This document shows, piece by piece, positions 1 to 8,765 of a stretch of 64,000 nucleotides of DNA. The DNA lies in assembly GCF_029814935.1 (NCBI RefSeq), contig NZ_CP104582.1, positions 1,798,001 to 1,862,000 of the forward strand, written 5' to 3'. This DNA is from Pseudomonas sp. GD03919 (GTDB lineage Bacteria; Pseudomonadota; Gammaproteobacteria; Pseudomonadales; Pseudomonadaceae). The notes beneath the pieces are model-generated. The model was given only the letters and a program-made list of their open reading frames with translations. It was not told where the DNA came from and made no database searches. How positions within the stretch are numbered: position 1 is the first letter of the stretch; each line of letters begins with the position of its first letter. The translations under genes were made by a program, and so were the position numbers.

Positions 1-1
1 A

Positions 2-730
2 GCGCGCCTGGCGGCAGCGCCATTGGGCGTGAAGCTGGTCAATGGTATCGAGCTGTCCTGTACCTGGGGTGGTGCCACCATTCATGTCTTGGGCTATGCC
101 TTCGAGCGCGAGGCGCCGGCGCTCTGTGCGGCCATCGAGGCCCTGCATCACGGGCGCTGGCAGCGTGCCGAGGAGATCGACCGACGCCTCGCCGCCAAGG
201 GTATGCCCGGTGCTCTGGAGGGCGCGCGCGCTGTCCAGCAGGCGTTGGGCGACAGCGGTAACGCGCCGGCACGTCCACATTTCGCTGAGTTTCTGGTGCG
301 TGCCGGACATGTGCGCGACCGTGCCGAGGCGTTTCGCAAGTGGCTGGGTTCGGGCAAATTGGGTGACGTCAAGCAGCATTGGCCTATGCTGGAAGAAGCC
401 GTTGCCACTTTGCGCGCGGCCGGGGCCTGGATCAGCCTGGCGCACCCGTGGCAATACGATTTCACGCGCAGTAAGCGTCGCCGTCTGGTTGCCGACTTCG
501 CGGCAGCCGGTGGCCACGCGCTGGAAGTGGTCAACGGCATGCAGCCGGCCGAGCAGGTTGGTGGCCTGGCGATTCTGGCCCGTGAGTTTGGTTTGATGGC
601 CAGCGTCGGCAGTGATTTTCATGCGCCGGGCGACTGGTCCGAGCTGGGTATGTACCGGCCGCTGCCCGACGATCTGACTGCGCTCTGGGAGCGTTTCGAG
701 CATGCACAGCCATCCGCTGTCACTTCATGA
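2..730 (+). CDS. yciV: PHP-domain phosphoesterase (YciV/RNase AM-like), 5' end outside window
   Basis: The frame is open from the first bases of the window, so the N-terminus with the first metal-binding motif of the PHP fold is missing. The remaining ~240 residues show GVKLVNGIELSCTW near the start, SLAHPW in the middle and VGSDFHAPG near the end; the His and Asp in such motifs bind metal in PHP enzymes. Family members hydrolyse short RNA or 3',5'-nucleoside bisphosphates in the cytoplasm. The next gene, 13 bases on, is yciO, the same pairing as in enterobacteria, which supports the call. The exact substrate is inferred from the family only. Confidence 0.85.
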   Translation, partial: ARLAAAPLGVKLVNGIELSCTWGGATIHVLGYAFEREAPALCAAIEALHHGRWQRAEEIDRRLAAKGMPGALEGARAVQQALGDSGNAPARPHFAEFLVRAGHVRDRAEAFRKWLGSGKLGDVKQHWPMLEEAVATLRAAGAWISLAHPWQYDFTRSKRRRLVADFAAAGGHALEVVNGMQPAEQVGGLAILAREFGLMASVGSDFHAPGDWSELGMYRPLPDDLTALWERFEHAQPSAVTS

Positions 731-743
731 GCAGGAAGCAAAC

Positions 744-1370
744 GTGAGTCAATTCTTCCAGATTCATCCGGAAAACCCGCAGGCGCGCCTGGTAAAACAG
801 GCCGTGGAAATCATTCGTGGTGGCGGCGTGGTGGTCTATCCGACCGATTCCTCCTATGCAGTGGGTTGCGCGACCGGCGACAAGAATGCGGTAGAGCGCA
901 TTCGTCGTCTGCGTCAGCTCGATGACAAGCACAACTTCACCCTGGTTTGCCGCGATCTGTCGCAGATCGGGCTGTTTGCCAAGGTCGACACCGCTGCCTT
1001 TCGCCTGCTGAAAAATCACACGCCCGGCCCTTACACCTTCATCCTCAATGCCACCCGCGAAGTGCCGCGCATGCTGCTGCATCCCAAGCGCCGTACCATC
1101 GGTATTCGCGTGCCCAGCCATCCCATCGCGCTGGCGCTGCTGGAGCAGTTGGGTGAGCCGCTGATGAGCGTCAGCCTGATCATGCCGGGCGATGAACTGC
1201 CGATGTCCGACCCTTACGAAATGCGCCAGGTGCTCGAGCATCAGGTCGACCTGATCATCGACGGCGGTTTTGGCGGGCTGGAAGCGTCCACCGTGGTCAG
1301 TCTGGCTGATGAGAGCCCGCAAGTGTTGCGCGTCGGTTGCGGTGATCCGACGCCGTTCAGCGATCTCTGA
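744..1370 (+). CDS. yciO: YciO/Sua5/YrdC-family threonylcarbamoyl-AMP synthase-like protein
   Basis: A 208-residue protein of the Sua5/YciO/YrdC fold, which binds ATP, threonine and bicarbonate in the first step of tRNA t6A synthesis; the YciO branch has a less certain role. The fold signature is seen as GGVVVYPTDSSYAVGC (residues 27-42), followed by an RRLRQLDDKHNFTLVC stretch. I chose the GTG at 744 because an AGGAAG ribosome site lies just before it and the length then matches E. coli YciO (206 aa). The longer ATG start at 702 would overlap the PHP gene and adds residues unlike the family. Confidence 0.88.
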   Translation: MSQFFQIHPENPQARLVKQAVEIIRGGGVVVYPTDSSYAVGCATGDKNAVERIRRLRQLDDKHNFTLVCRDLSQIGLFAKVDTAAFRLLKNHTPGPYTFILNATREVPRMLLHPKRRTIGIRVPSHPIALALLEQLGEPLMSVSLIMPGDELPMSDPYEMRQVLEHQVDLIIDGGFGGLEASTVVSLADESPQVLRVGCGDPTPFSDL

Positions 1371-1441
1371 CGGCGGATTTTCCGCCGGGGGCGCAGCTAC
1401 CCTATACTCCCTGGCCTCGTCTGGACTTTGGATGGAACGGT

Positions 1442-2656
1442 TTGAGCTTTAATGACTCCGCGCGTCGGGTGCTGTCAGGGATGCGTCCGAGCGGTCGTCT
1501 TCACCTTGGGCACTATCACGGCGTGCTGAAGAACTGGGTCAAGTTGCAGCACGAGTACGACTGCTTCTTCTGCATCGTCGACTGGCATGCGCTGACCACC
1601 GATTACGCCGAGGCCGGCCAACTTTCCCAGCATGTCATGGACATGGCGGTGGATTGGCTGGCCGCAGGCGTCAGTCCCAGCTCGGCGACACTGTTCGTGC
1701 AGTCGCAGGTGCCGGAGCATGCCGAGCTGCACCTGCTGCTGTCGATGATCTGTCCGCTCAGCTGGCTCGAGCGCGTGCCGTCCTACAAGGAGCAGCAGGA
1801 GCGACAGAGCGGCAAGGATCTTTTCACCTACGGGTTTCTTGGCTACCCGCTGCTGCAGGCGGCGGACATCCTGCTCTATCGCGCCGGCCAGGTGCCGGTC
1901 GGTGCGGATCAGTTGCCGCACATCGAATTTGCCCGCGACGTGGCGCGCCGCTTCAACCACCTGTATGGCAGCGAGCCGGATTTCGAGCTGAAGGCTGAAG
2001 CGGCCATCGGCAAGCTGGGCAAGAAGCTCGGCAAGCTCTACAGCAACCTGCGCAAGGCCTATCAGGAGCAGGGTGACGTCCAGGCGCTGGAGACGGCGCG
2101 GGCTTTGCTCAAGGAGCAGACCAGCCTCACCCTCGGCGACCAGGAACGCCTTTACGGCTATCTGGAAGGTGGCGGCAAGGTGATTCTGAGCGAGCCGCAG
2201 CCGATTCTTGCCGAGTTTTCGCGGGTGCCTGGCCTGGATGGACAAAAGATGGCCAAATCCAGCGGTAATGCCATATTCCTGCGCGACAGCGATGCCGAGC
2301 TCGAGGAAAAACTGCGGTGCATGCCCACCGATCCGGCGCGTGTACACCGTGATGATCCAGGTGAGCCACAGCGCTGTCCGGTGTGGTCGCTGCACCAGCT
2401 GTATTCCAGCGACGAGCAGTTGCACTGGGTGATCGAGGGCTGTCGCAGCGCCTCGATTGGTTGCCTCGACTGCAAAAACGCACTGTGCTCGGCCCTGCAA
2501 GCCGAGCTGGCGCCACTGCAGCAGCGCGCCATCGATTACGAGGACAGCCCCGACCTGGTGCGCAGCATCCTCGCCGAAGGCGCCGAACGCGCGCGTGACG
2601 AAGCCCGCGAAACCCTGGCCGACGTACGCATGGCCATGGGCCTGAATTACCGCTGA
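1442..2656 (+). CDS. trpS: tryptophan--tRNA ligase
   Basis: Class I aminoacyl-tRNA synthetase that charges tRNA-Trp in the cytoplasm. The HIGH-type motif is HLGH at residues 21-24 and the KMSKS-type loop is KMAKS at 269-273. At 404 residues it is longer than the common ~334-residue TrpS, with extra sequence in the second half. The start is uncertain: no in-frame ATG precedes the HIGH motif closely enough, and TTG at 1442 follows a GGATGG stretch and gives MSFNDSARRVLSGMRPSGR, a natural N-terminus. It sits 14 bases upstream of scpA and may be cotranscribed with it. Confidence 0.9.
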   Translation: MSFNDSARRVLSGMRPSGRLHLGHYHGVLKNWVKLQHEYDCFFCIVDWHALTTDYAEAGQLSQHVMDMAVDWLAAGVSPSSATLFVQSQVPEHAELHLLLSMICPLSWLERVPSYKEQQERQSGKDLFTYGFLGYPLLQAADILLYRAGQVPVGADQLPHIEFARDVARRFNHLYGSEPDFELKAEAAIGKLGKKLGKLYSNLRKAYQEQGDVQALETARALLKEQTSLTLGDQERLYGYLEGGGKVILSEPQPILAEFSRVPGLDGQKMAKSSGNAIFLRDSDAELEEKLRCMPTDPARVHRDDPGEPQRCPVWSLHQLYSSDEQLHWVIEGCRSASIGCLDCKNALCSALQAELAPLQQRAIDYEDSPDLVRSILAEGAERARDEARETLADVRMAMGLNYR

Positions 2657-2670
2657 AGGAGCCCCAGTCG

Positions 2671-3495
2671 ATGAGCGAGCCCGTCACGCCAACCCCGGAC
2701 AGCCAGGCCGGCGCCCAGCAGGAGCTGCCGTTCGCCCTGGTCTATGGCGAGGCGGTCACCGAACTGCCGCTCGACCTGTACATTCCTCCGGATGCGCTGG
2801 AGGTCTTCCTCGAAGCCTTCGAGGGGCCGCTGGATCTGCTGCTGTATCTGATTCGCAAGCAGAACATCGACATCCTCGACATTCCCGTGGCCGAGATCAC
2901 CAAACAGTACATGGGCTATGTCGAGCTTATGCATTCGGTGCGCCTGGAGCTGGCAGCCGAATACCTGGTGATGGCCGCCATGCTCGCCGAGATCAAGTCG
3001 CGCATGCTGCTGCCGCGCTCGGCAGAGGCCGAAGAGGAAGAGGACGATCCGCGCGCCGAGCTGATTCGCCGTCTGCAGGAGTACGAGCGCTTCAAGGCCG
3101 CTGCCGAAGGTATCGACGAACTGCCGCGCGTCGGCCGTGATGTCACCGTCCCCAAACTGGATGCGCCCGAAGCCCGCGCGCGCAAGCTGCTGCCGGACGT
3201 CAGCCTGGAAGAGGTATTGCTGTCCATGGCCGAGGTGCTGCGCCGCGCGGACATGTTCGAGAGCCACCAGGTTACCCGCGAGGCATTGTCCACCCGCGAG
3301 CGCATGAGCGAAGTGCTGGAGCGTCTCAAGGGTGGGGCGTTTGTACCGTTCGTCGAGCTGTTCAGCGCCGAGGAAGGGCGCCTTGGTGTGGTGGTGACCT
3401 TCATGGCAGTGCTCGAATTGATCAAGGAATCTCTGGTTGAGCTGGTGCAGAATGAGCCCTTCGCCGTTATCCATGTCCGAGCCCGTGCCGAATGA
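2671..3495 (+). CDS. scpA: segregation and condensation protein A
   Basis: ScpA is the kleisin subunit of the SMC-ScpAB condensin, which compacts and segregates the chromosome. The kleisin N-terminal signature FEGPLDLLLYLIRKQNIDILDI is visible around residues 50-71, followed by a segment rich in Leu and Ala and an acidic EEEEDDPRAEL stretch near residue 120. The C-terminal winged-helix part contains FVPFVELFSAEEGR. The ATG at 2671 follows an AAGGAG ribosome site. The stop overlaps the scpB start (ATGA), indicating translational coupling. The length of 274 aa is normal for gammaproteobacterial ScpA. Confidence 0.93.
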   Translation: MSEPVTPTPDSQAGAQQELPFALVYGEAVTELPLDLYIPPDALEVFLEAFEGPLDLLLYLIRKQNIDILDIPVAEITKQYMGYVELMHSVRLELAAEYLVMAAMLAEIKSRMLLPRSAEAEEEEDDPRAELIRRLQEYERFKAAAEGIDELPRVGRDVTVPKLDAPEARARKLLPDVSLEEVLLSMAEVLRRADMFESHQVTREALSTRERMSEVLERLKGGAFVPFVELFSAEEGRLGVVVTFMAVLELIKESLVELVQNEPFAVIHVRARAE

Positions 3496-4292
3496 ACCTG
3501 AACGACCCCAAAGACCTGGCCCAGTTGCTCGAAGCCTTTCTGCTGGCTTCCGGCAAGGCGCAGTCGCTCGAGCGTCTCTTCGAGCTGTTCGAGGAGGGCG
3601 AGCGGCCCGAGCCTGAGCAGTTCAAGGCGGCGCTGGAAGTGCTTCGCCAGTCCTGTGAAGGCCGCGCCTTCGAGCTGAAGGAGGTGGCCTCGGGGTATCG
3701 CCTGCAGGTGCGTGAGCGCTTCGCGCCCTGGGTCGGCCGGCTCTGGGAGGAGCGCCCGCAGCGCTACTCCCGTGCGCTGCTGGAAACCCTGGCGCTGATC
3801 GCCTACCGCCAGCCCATCACCCGTGGCGAGATCGAGGACGTACGCGGTGTGGCGGTCAACAGCAACATCACCAAGACGCTGCTCGAACGCGAGTGGATTC
3901 GCGTGGTGGGTTATCGCGATGTGCCGGGGCGCCCGGCGATGTTCGCCACCACCAAGGGCTTTCTCGATCACTTCAACCTGAAAAGTCTCGACGAACTGCC
4001 ACCGCTCGCTGCCTTGCGCGAACTGGAGTCGGAGCCCGAACTGGCGCTGGATGACGACGCCGAGGTGCCGGCCGGTCTGCAAGCACGCGCCGATCTGGCC
4101 CTGCAGGAAGATGGTGAAGCCGCTGAGCCGCGCGAGGAAACCAGCTTCCGCAGCCTGCTGGCCGAGCTGGACGACATGGAGCAGGGGCTCAAGACCGATT
4201 TCGATGACTTGCGCCTGGTCGAAGACGCCGAGGCAGAGGCGGTTCGCGAAGACGACATGGCCGACCTCGACGGCGATCAGCCGTTGCATTGA
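3492..4292 (+). CDS. scpB: segregation and condensation protein B
   Basis: ScpB binds the kleisin ScpA and completes the condensin complex. The two winged-helix domains occupy about residues 1-165, with the conserved TLALIAYRQPITRGEIEDVR segment at ~residues 97-116 and RPAMFATTKGFLDHF near 150. The last ~90 residues are an acidic, Ala/Glu/Asp-rich tail, probably disordered. Start and scpA stop overlap by four bases. rluB often follows scpB in related genomes but is not present here; a DUF1289 gene follows instead. Confidence 0.92.
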   Translation: MNLNDPKDLAQLLEAFLLASGKAQSLERLFELFEEGERPEPEQFKAALEVLRQSCEGRAFELKEVASGYRLQVRERFAPWVGRLWEERPQRYSRALLETLALIAYRQPITRGEIEDVRGVAVNSNITKTLLEREWIRVVGYRDVPGRPAMFATTKGFLDHFNLKSLDELPPLAALRELESEPELALDDDAEVPAGLQARADLALQEDGEAAEPREETSFRSLLAELDDMEQGLKTDFDDLRLVEDAEAEAVREDDMADLDGDQPLH

Positions 4293-4388
4293 GCGTGTTT
4301 AAGCCTTTCATCGAATACTTCAATCTCGCGGTTTGCCGTTCGGCCCTTAAGCTGCCTGCATTCGATTCCCGGTGGTTCAGGAGGTCCA

Positions 4389-4574
4389 GTGAGCAAGAGT
4401 CCGTGCATCAAGGTTTGCGAGTTCGATAAGGATATCTGCCTCGGTTGTGGTCGTAGCCGAGCACAAATCAAGGGTTGGAAGCGCCTGGACAAAGGCGAGC
4501 GTCTGGCTGTGCTGGCTGAAGCGGATATGCGTTTGCTGGCACTCGAGGCCACGGGGCGGCGCAGGTATCGGTAG
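4389..4574 (+). CDS. DUF1289 small Cys-rich protein
   Basis: A 61-residue protein with the DUF1289 pattern: four cysteines at residues 6, 10, 17 and 20 (SPCIKVCEFDKDICLGCGR), then a basic, tryptophan-containing helix. The Cys arrangement suggests metal binding, but the function of the family is not established. The start is GTG at 4389, preceded by a CAGGAGGTCC ribosome site. It lies 96 bases after scpB and before the tRNA operon; no partner can be inferred. Confidence 0.82.
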   Translation: MSKSPCIKVCEFDKDICLGCGRSRAQIKGWKRLDKGERLAVLAEADMRLLALEATGRRRYR

Positions 4575-4726
4575 CGGCCTGGCTGGATTCGCTTACAGGT
4601 GAGCCCGTAGACGCTGCGAATCGCCTGTCTACCGCATGCGTGGGCGCGACGCTTGATGGTTTTTCCAGAACATCCCTAAGTAATTGTTCTAGTGGTAAAA
4701 ACTTTTGGCTGGCGGGAAAAATATGG

Positions 4727-4755
4727 TTGACAGCCAATCGGGGCGCTCTTAACAT
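4727..4755 (+). promoter_or_regulatory. sigma-70 promoter of the tRNA operon
   Basis: TTGACA (4727-4732), a 17-base spacer and TAACAT (4750-4755) precede the first tRNA. The GCGCCCC discriminator right after the -10 is typical of stable-RNA promoters under stringent control. The rest of the 199-base gap after the DUF1289 gene shows nothing else I can support. Confidence 0.85.
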
Positions 4756-4773
4756 GCGCCCCGTCCTCGAGAT

Positions 4774-4849
<76 letters not shown>

Positions 4850-4909
4850 ATCTCGACTCCTTCGGGAGTGCCAGAGTCGATGAAAGTCGATTCGCGATAA
4901 GGGTCTTGC

Positions 4910-4985
4910 GTCCCCTTCGTCTAGTGGCCTAGGACACCGCCCTTTCACGGCGGTAACAGGGGTTCGAGTCCCCTAGGGGACGCCA
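4910..4985 (+). tRNA. tRNA-Glu(TTC), copy 1
   Basis: A 76-base tRNA starting GTCCCCTTCGTC and ending in encoded CCA. The anticodon stem is CCGCC/GGCGG and the loop CTTTCAC, giving anticodon TTC. The T-arm GGGGTTCGAGTCCCC is intact. Confidence 0.97.
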
Positions 4986-5034
4986 TTTATTCCAGCCGTA
5001 ACGCTCAGGTGTTGCAGCCAGACCGCAAGGTTTT

Positions 5035-5110
<76 letters not shown>

Positions 5111-5158
5111 AACACTGACCAGGCTAGCCGAGTGCTGGCCTTGTTCTTCGAAGGTTTT

Positions 5159-5234
5159 GTCCCCTTCGTCTAGTGGCCTAGGACACCGCCCTTTCACGGC
5201 GGTAACAGGGGTTCGAGTCCCCTAGGGGACGCCA
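5159..5234 (+). tRNA. tRNA-Glu(TTC), copy 2
   Basis: Identical to the tRNA-Glu at 4910-4985. The Ala-Glu spacer (5111-5158) is nearly the same as that of the third pair but unlike that of the first pair. Confidence 0.97.
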
Positions 5235-5281
5235 TTTTCCAGTCGCTGCACGCAAGTGTTGCGAGCTGACCGCAAGGTTTC

Positions 5282-5357
<76 letters not shown>

Positions 5358-5405
5358 AACACTGATCAGGCCAGCCGGGTGCTGGCCTTGTCGTTCGAAG
5401 GTTTC

Positions 5406-5481
5406 GTCCCCTTCGTCTAGTGGCCTAGGACACCGCCCTTTCACGGCGGTAACAGGGGTTCGAGTCCCCTAGGGGACGCCA
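5406..5481 (+). tRNA. tRNA-Glu(TTC), copy 3
   Basis: Third identical tRNA-Glu copy and the last gene of the operon; a terminator follows 25 bases later. Confidence 0.97.
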
Positions 5482-5506
5482 TTTTCTTGCCGCAATTGCG
5501 GAACCA

Positions 5507-5536
5507 GGGGCTGCTTCTCAGGAAGCGGCCCCTTTT
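5507..5536 (+). terminator. Rho-independent terminator of the tRNA operon
   Basis: An 11-bp stem, GGGGCTGCTTC paired with GAAGCGGCCCC (one T-G wobble), with a short loop and TTTTT immediately after. Confidence 0.88.
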
Positions 5537-5577
5537 TGTTGTGCGCCTGATTGGCAGGCAATACCGGGCTCTTGCTC

Positions 5578-5796
5578 TCAAGCGTCGTCGCAGGCGTTGT
5601 CCTGATAGCCGATAACGCGATTACGGCCTTCTGCCTTGGCGCGATAGAGCGCGCGATCGGCCAGTTCGAGCCAGTGTTCGATACAGTTGGGGGTGCTCGG
5701 TATGCCGGCATGCAGGCCGATACTCAGGCTCAGGCTGTTGGCCCAGCACAGTGCCGGTAGCAGCATCAGCATCAACAGGCGCAGGGTGGCAATCAA
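5578..5796 (-). pseudogene. Diguanylate cyclase remnant: signal peptide joined to GGDEF tail
   Basis: This reverse frame reads MIATLRLLMLMLLPALCWA, a good signal peptide, then at once SLSIGLHAG and, further on, ADRALYRAKAEGRNRVIGY, which is the C-terminal end of a GGDEF domain. The GGDEF active-site motif, any sensor region and membrane helices are missing. The simplest reading is a large in-frame internal deletion of an exported or membrane diguanylate cyclase. At 72 residues it cannot be active. The start is TTG at 5796 with no clear ribosome site. Confidence 0.7.
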
Positions 5797-5960
5797 TTGC
5801 TCGTTCTCGGGCTCTCAGGCGAATGCGCGGCATTATGGCGTGCTGCGCGGGTGCGATCAAAGCCTGGCGCTGCAGGGATCTTCCGTGCGGCGTATGCTAG
5901 CTGCCCTCGTGTCTGCAGCACATTGACTGGCACGTGATCGGCAAATCTGGAGAGATAGCC

Positions 5961-6407
5961 ATGCAGTGGGAATTGCCCAGCCCGTTCGTCATCGATATTG
6001 AGGTGAGCGCCGAGGACATCGATGGCCTTGGTCATGCCAACAACGCCGTATACGTCAGTTGGCTGGAGCGCTGCGCCTGGCGTCATTCGCAGTTTCTGGG
6101 GCTGGATCTGGTCGAGTATCGTCGTCTCGACCGGGCCATGGCCGTAGTGCGCCATGAGATCGATTATCTGGCCAGTGCCTATGAAGGGCAGCAACTGCAG
6201 ATGGCTACCTGGATCGTCGAGTCGGACCAGCGTCTGAAGATGGATCGGCGTTTTCAGTTGGTGCGCCCGGAAGACGGTGCAACCTTGCTGCGTGCCAGAA
6301 CCACCTTCGTGTGTATCGAGCTGTCCAGTGGTCGCCCCAAGCGCATGCCGCCGGAGTTCGTCGAGGGCTATGGCAAGGCGCTGATGCCGCCTTATTCGCA
6401 GTTGTAA
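5961..6407 (+). CDS. acyl-CoA thioesterase, 4HBT/YbgC-type hotdog fold
   Basis: A 148-residue hotdog-fold protein. The family signature appears as DIDGLGHANNAVYVSWLE at about residues 18-35, where the usual active-site Asp/Glu and the HxNN element sit. Such enzymes hydrolyse acyl-CoA thioesters in the cytoplasm; the substrate cannot be told from sequence. ATG at 5961 is chosen because GGAGAG lies 7 bases upstream; the GTG at 5934 has no ribosome site. It stands alone between the cyclase remnant and a small reverse-strand gene. Confidence 0.82.
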   Translation: MQWELPSPFVIDIEVSAEDIDGLGHANNAVYVSWLERCAWRHSQFLGLDLVEYRRLDRAMAVVRHEIDYLASAYEGQQLQMATWIVESDQRLKMDRRFQLVRPEDGATLLRARTTFVCIELSSGRPKRMPPEFVEGYGKALMPPYSQL

Positions 6408-6413
6408 GGCGGC

Positions 6414-6636
6414 TCAATCGGTCAGTGGCGCGAGAAAGACCTGCTGCCCTTCGATCGTCACCGCAAAAATGGCAGGTTTCACCGGGGCGCAATAACACCG
6501 ATTGCGTGACAGCCGATCCGCTACCGGCGCAATAGCCATCGGGCGACATGGCCGTGGTGAAGCTTCGTTCGCCGTTGGTCAGATCCAGGCAGGTGTGCAC
6601 GCCAGGGCTGAGCCTGGCAAGGATGGTCCGGCACAT
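6414..6636 (-). pseudogene. Small Cys-containing gene with an apparent single-base frameshift
   Basis: On the reverse strand an ATG at 6636 is preceded by a strong GGAGG (6644-6648) and reads [19 protein letters not shown] in a frame with high third-position GC. Near 6540 the codon pattern moves to another frame, which continues [20 protein letters not shown] and ends PAIFAVTIEGQQVFLAPLTD at the stop 6414-6416. Joined by skipping one G after a CCC codon, the product would be about 73 residues. Either a one-base insertion inactivated a small gene, or the second part is its own 41-residue ORF from the ATG at 6539, or a programmed +1 shift occurs. No function is recognised. Confidence 0.45.
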
Positions 6637-6733
6637 GGTCAGGCCTCCATTTGGCGTCTGTAGCCGTGTCGCCGATCTTGCACGGCGCGCGCGACCCCTT
6701 AAACTGTGCGCCCCCATTTATCCGGACAAGTTC

Positions 6734-7684
6734 ATGCAAATCGCCCTGGCGCCTATGGAGGGGCTGGTTGACGAGATTCTGCGCGACGTACTGACCCGTA
6801 TTGGTGGCATCGATTGGTGCGTCACCGAATTCATTCGCGTCAGCGAACGATTGTTGCCGGCAGCCACCTACCACAAGCTCGCCCCCGAGTTGTTCAACGG
6901 TTCTCGCACGCGCGCCGGTACGCCCATGCGTGTGCAGTTTCTCGGCTCCGACCCACAGTGCCTGGCCGACAACGCTGCTTTTGCCTGCACGCTCGGCGCG
7001 CCGGTGGTCGATCTCAACTTCGGCTGCCCGGCCAAAACGGTGAACAAATCGCGCGGTGGTGCGGTGCTGCTCAAGGAGCCGGAGCTGCTGCATGCCATCG
7101 TTCGTGAAGTGCGCCGTACGGTGCCGGCCGAGATTCCGGTAACGGCGAAGATGCGTCTGGGCTTCGAAGGCAAGGAGGGTGCGCTGGATTGCGCGCGGGC
7201 ACTGGCCGAGGGTGGGGCGAGCCAGATCGTCGTGCACGCGCGCACCAAGGTCGAAGGCTACAAGCCGCCGGCGCACTGGGAATGGGTGGCGCGGGTGCAG
7301 GATGTCGTCAGCGTGCCGGTGTTCGCCAATGGCGAAGTGTGGACGCTGGACGATTGGCGTCGCTGCCGTGAGATCAGTGGTGTGGATGACATCATGCTGG
7401 GGCGTGGGCTGGTGTCGCGTCCCGGTTTGGCCCGGCAGGTCGCCGCAGTCCGGGCGGGCCTGGAGCCTGAGGATATGAGCTGGGCAGAGCTGCAGCCTCT
7501 GTTGCTCGATTTCTGGCAGCAGGCACGGCGCAAGCTGGCCCCGCGCTATGCGCCGGGGCGCCTGAAGCAATGGCTGGCCATGCTGACCCGAACCTACCCG
7601 GAGGCGGTGGCGCTGTTCGCCGAAGTTCGCCGCGAGCAGGATTGCGAGCGTATCGACCGCCTGCTCGCTCCATCTGCCCGGTAA
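6734..7684 (+). CDS. dusC: tRNA-dihydrouridine(16) synthase
   Basis: An FMN-dependent enzyme that reduces uridine in the tRNA D-loop. APMEGLVD at the N-terminus and [16 protein letters not shown] around residues 95-110 are the Dus signatures; Cys98 is the expected catalytic acid, the same position as in E. coli Dus[13 protein letters not shown] near residue 200 and [12 protein letters not shown] near 220 are phosphate-binding segments. The 316-aa length matches DusC rather than DusA or DusB. The ATG at 6734 gives the family N-terminus [10 protein letters not shown]; the longer upstream frame has no family resemblance. Confidence 0.93.
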   Translation: MQIALAPMEGLVDEILRDVLTRIGGIDWCVTEFIRVSERLLPAATYHKLAPELFNGSRTRAGTPMRVQFLGSDPQCLADNAAFACTLGAPVVDLNFGCPAKTVNKSRGGAVLLKEPELLHAIVREVRRTVPAEIPVTAKMRLGFEGKEGALDCARALAEGGASQIVVHARTKVEGYKPPAHWEWVARVQDVVSVPVFANGEVWTLDDWRRCREISGVDDIMLGRGLVSRPGLARQVAAVRAGLEPEDMSWAELQPLLLDFWQQARRKLAPRYAPGRLKQWLAMLTRTYPEAVALFAEVRREQDCERIDRLLAPSAR

Positions 7685-7826
7685 CGTCGCCTTCTGCGCT
7701 GCAGGCGGCAATTGGCCGGACTGGCCTTGCCGCCTGTTTGCCTGAGGGCGGTAAGTCCTTGCCGCTTTGCCCTTCTGTCTGTCTGGATTAATCACTAATT
7801 ATTTGATTTATATGTGATTTTTTATA

Positions 7827-7842
7827 TGGCACAGCCTTTGCT
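7827..7842 (+). promoter_or_regulatory. sigma-54 promoter of flgBCDE
   Basis: TGGCACAGCCTTTGCT matches the -24/-12 consensus with GG and GC separated by 10 bases, 50 bases upstream of flgB, in an AT-rich stretch. FleQ control is inferred from Pseudomonas flagellar regulation. Confidence 0.9.
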
Positions 7843-7892
7843 TTATCTCTGGCAACAGTGATCAGACGGCCCCTGCGGCAAAGGTTCAGAGC

Positions 7893-8300
7893 ATGAGCAT
7901 CAACTTCGGTAGAGCACTCGGTATCCATGAACAGGCTCTCGGTTTCCGCGCCCAGCGCGCCGAGGTGCTGGCCAACAATATCGCCAATGCCGATACGCCG
8001 AACTACAAGGCGCGTGATCTCGACTTTGCCAGCGTGCTGGCTGCCGAAAGCGCGCGTCAGCAGCGTGGCCCGGTATCGCTGAACCGTACCGACAGCCGTC
8101 ATATCGCCGCTGACGGTGTACTCAGTGGCGAGGCCGAGATGCCCTACCGTATTCCGATGCAGCCTTCGCTGGATCAGAACACCGTGGATCTGCAGATCGA
8201 GCAGTCGAACTACGCCGAGAACGCGGTGCAGTTCCAGGCCAGCTTTACCTTTCTCAACAGCAAATTCAAAGGGCTGACTGCAGCCCTGCGCGGCGAATAA
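7893..8300 (+). CDS. flgB: flagellar basal-body rod protein FlgB
   Basis: Proximal rod subunit in the periplasm, joining the MS ring side to the rest of the rod. The 135-residue protein carries the rod-family N-terminal pattern RAEVLANNIANADTPNYKARD (residues 26-46) and a C-terminal helix NYAENAVQFQASFTF that packs with it in the rod. There is no signal peptide, as expected for export by the flagellar type III system. It is first in the operon flgB-C-D-E behind a sigma-54 promoter. Confidence 0.95.
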   Translation: MSINFGRALGIHEQALGFRAQRAEVLANNIANADTPNYKARDLDFASVLAAESARQQRGPVSLNRTDSRHIAADGVLSGEAEMPYRIPMQPSLDQNTVDLQIEQSNYAENAVQFQASFTFLNSKFKGLTAALRGE

Positions 8301-8311
8301 GGAGTCAGGCC

Positions 8312-8755
8312 ATGTCCCTTGCCAGTGTTTTCAATATCGCCGGAACCGGCATGAGTGCCCAGAGCACTCGCCTCAATACCGTGGCCAGCAATATCGCCAA
8401 CGCGGAGTCTGTCTCTTCGAGTATCGAGCAGACCTACCGTGCCCGTCATCCGGTGTTCGCCACCGTGTTCCAGCAGTCGCAGAACAGTGGTAGTGGTTCG
8501 CTGTTCGCCGAGCAGGACGAGGCGGGGAGTGGGGTGCAGGTGCTCGGCATCGTCGAGGATCAGAGCAATCTGGACATGCGCTACGAGCCCAGTCATCCGG
8601 CAGCGAATGCGGATGGCTACGTGTTCTATCCGAACGTCAATGTGGTCGAGGAAATGGCCGACATGATTTCGGCCAGCCGAGCCTTTCAAACCAATGCGGA
8701 AATGATGAATACCGCCAAGACCATGCTGCAGAAGGTTCTGACCCTGGGTCAGTAA
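8312..8755 (+). CDS. flgC: flagellar basal-body rod protein FlgC
   Basis: Second proximal rod protein, 147 residues. It has the rod/hook N-terminal motif STRLNTVASNIANAE (residues 17-31) and the C-terminal motif NVNVVEEMADMISASRAFQ typical of rod proteins. It starts 12 bases after flgB, with a GGAGTC ribosome site. It is exported without a signal peptide and polymerises beneath FlgF and FlgG. Confidence 0.95.
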   Translation: MSLASVFNIAGTGMSAQSTRLNTVASNIANAESVSSSIEQTYRARHPVFATVFQQSQNSGSGSLFAEQDEAGSGVQVLGIVEDQSNLDMRYEPSHPAANADGYVFYPNVNVVEEMADMISASRAFQTNAEMMNTAKTMLQKVLTLGQ

Positions 8756-8765
8756 GGACATAGCC

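Noticed and set aside
2916..4289. Long reverse ORF (457 codons) across scpA-scpB
   Set aside because: Antisense shadow of high-GC coding sequence; the forward frames are clear ScpA and ScpB.
5551..5926. Short forward ORFs near the GGDEF remnant
   Set aside because: No ribosome sites and no resemblance to known proteins; the reverse frame explains the sequence.
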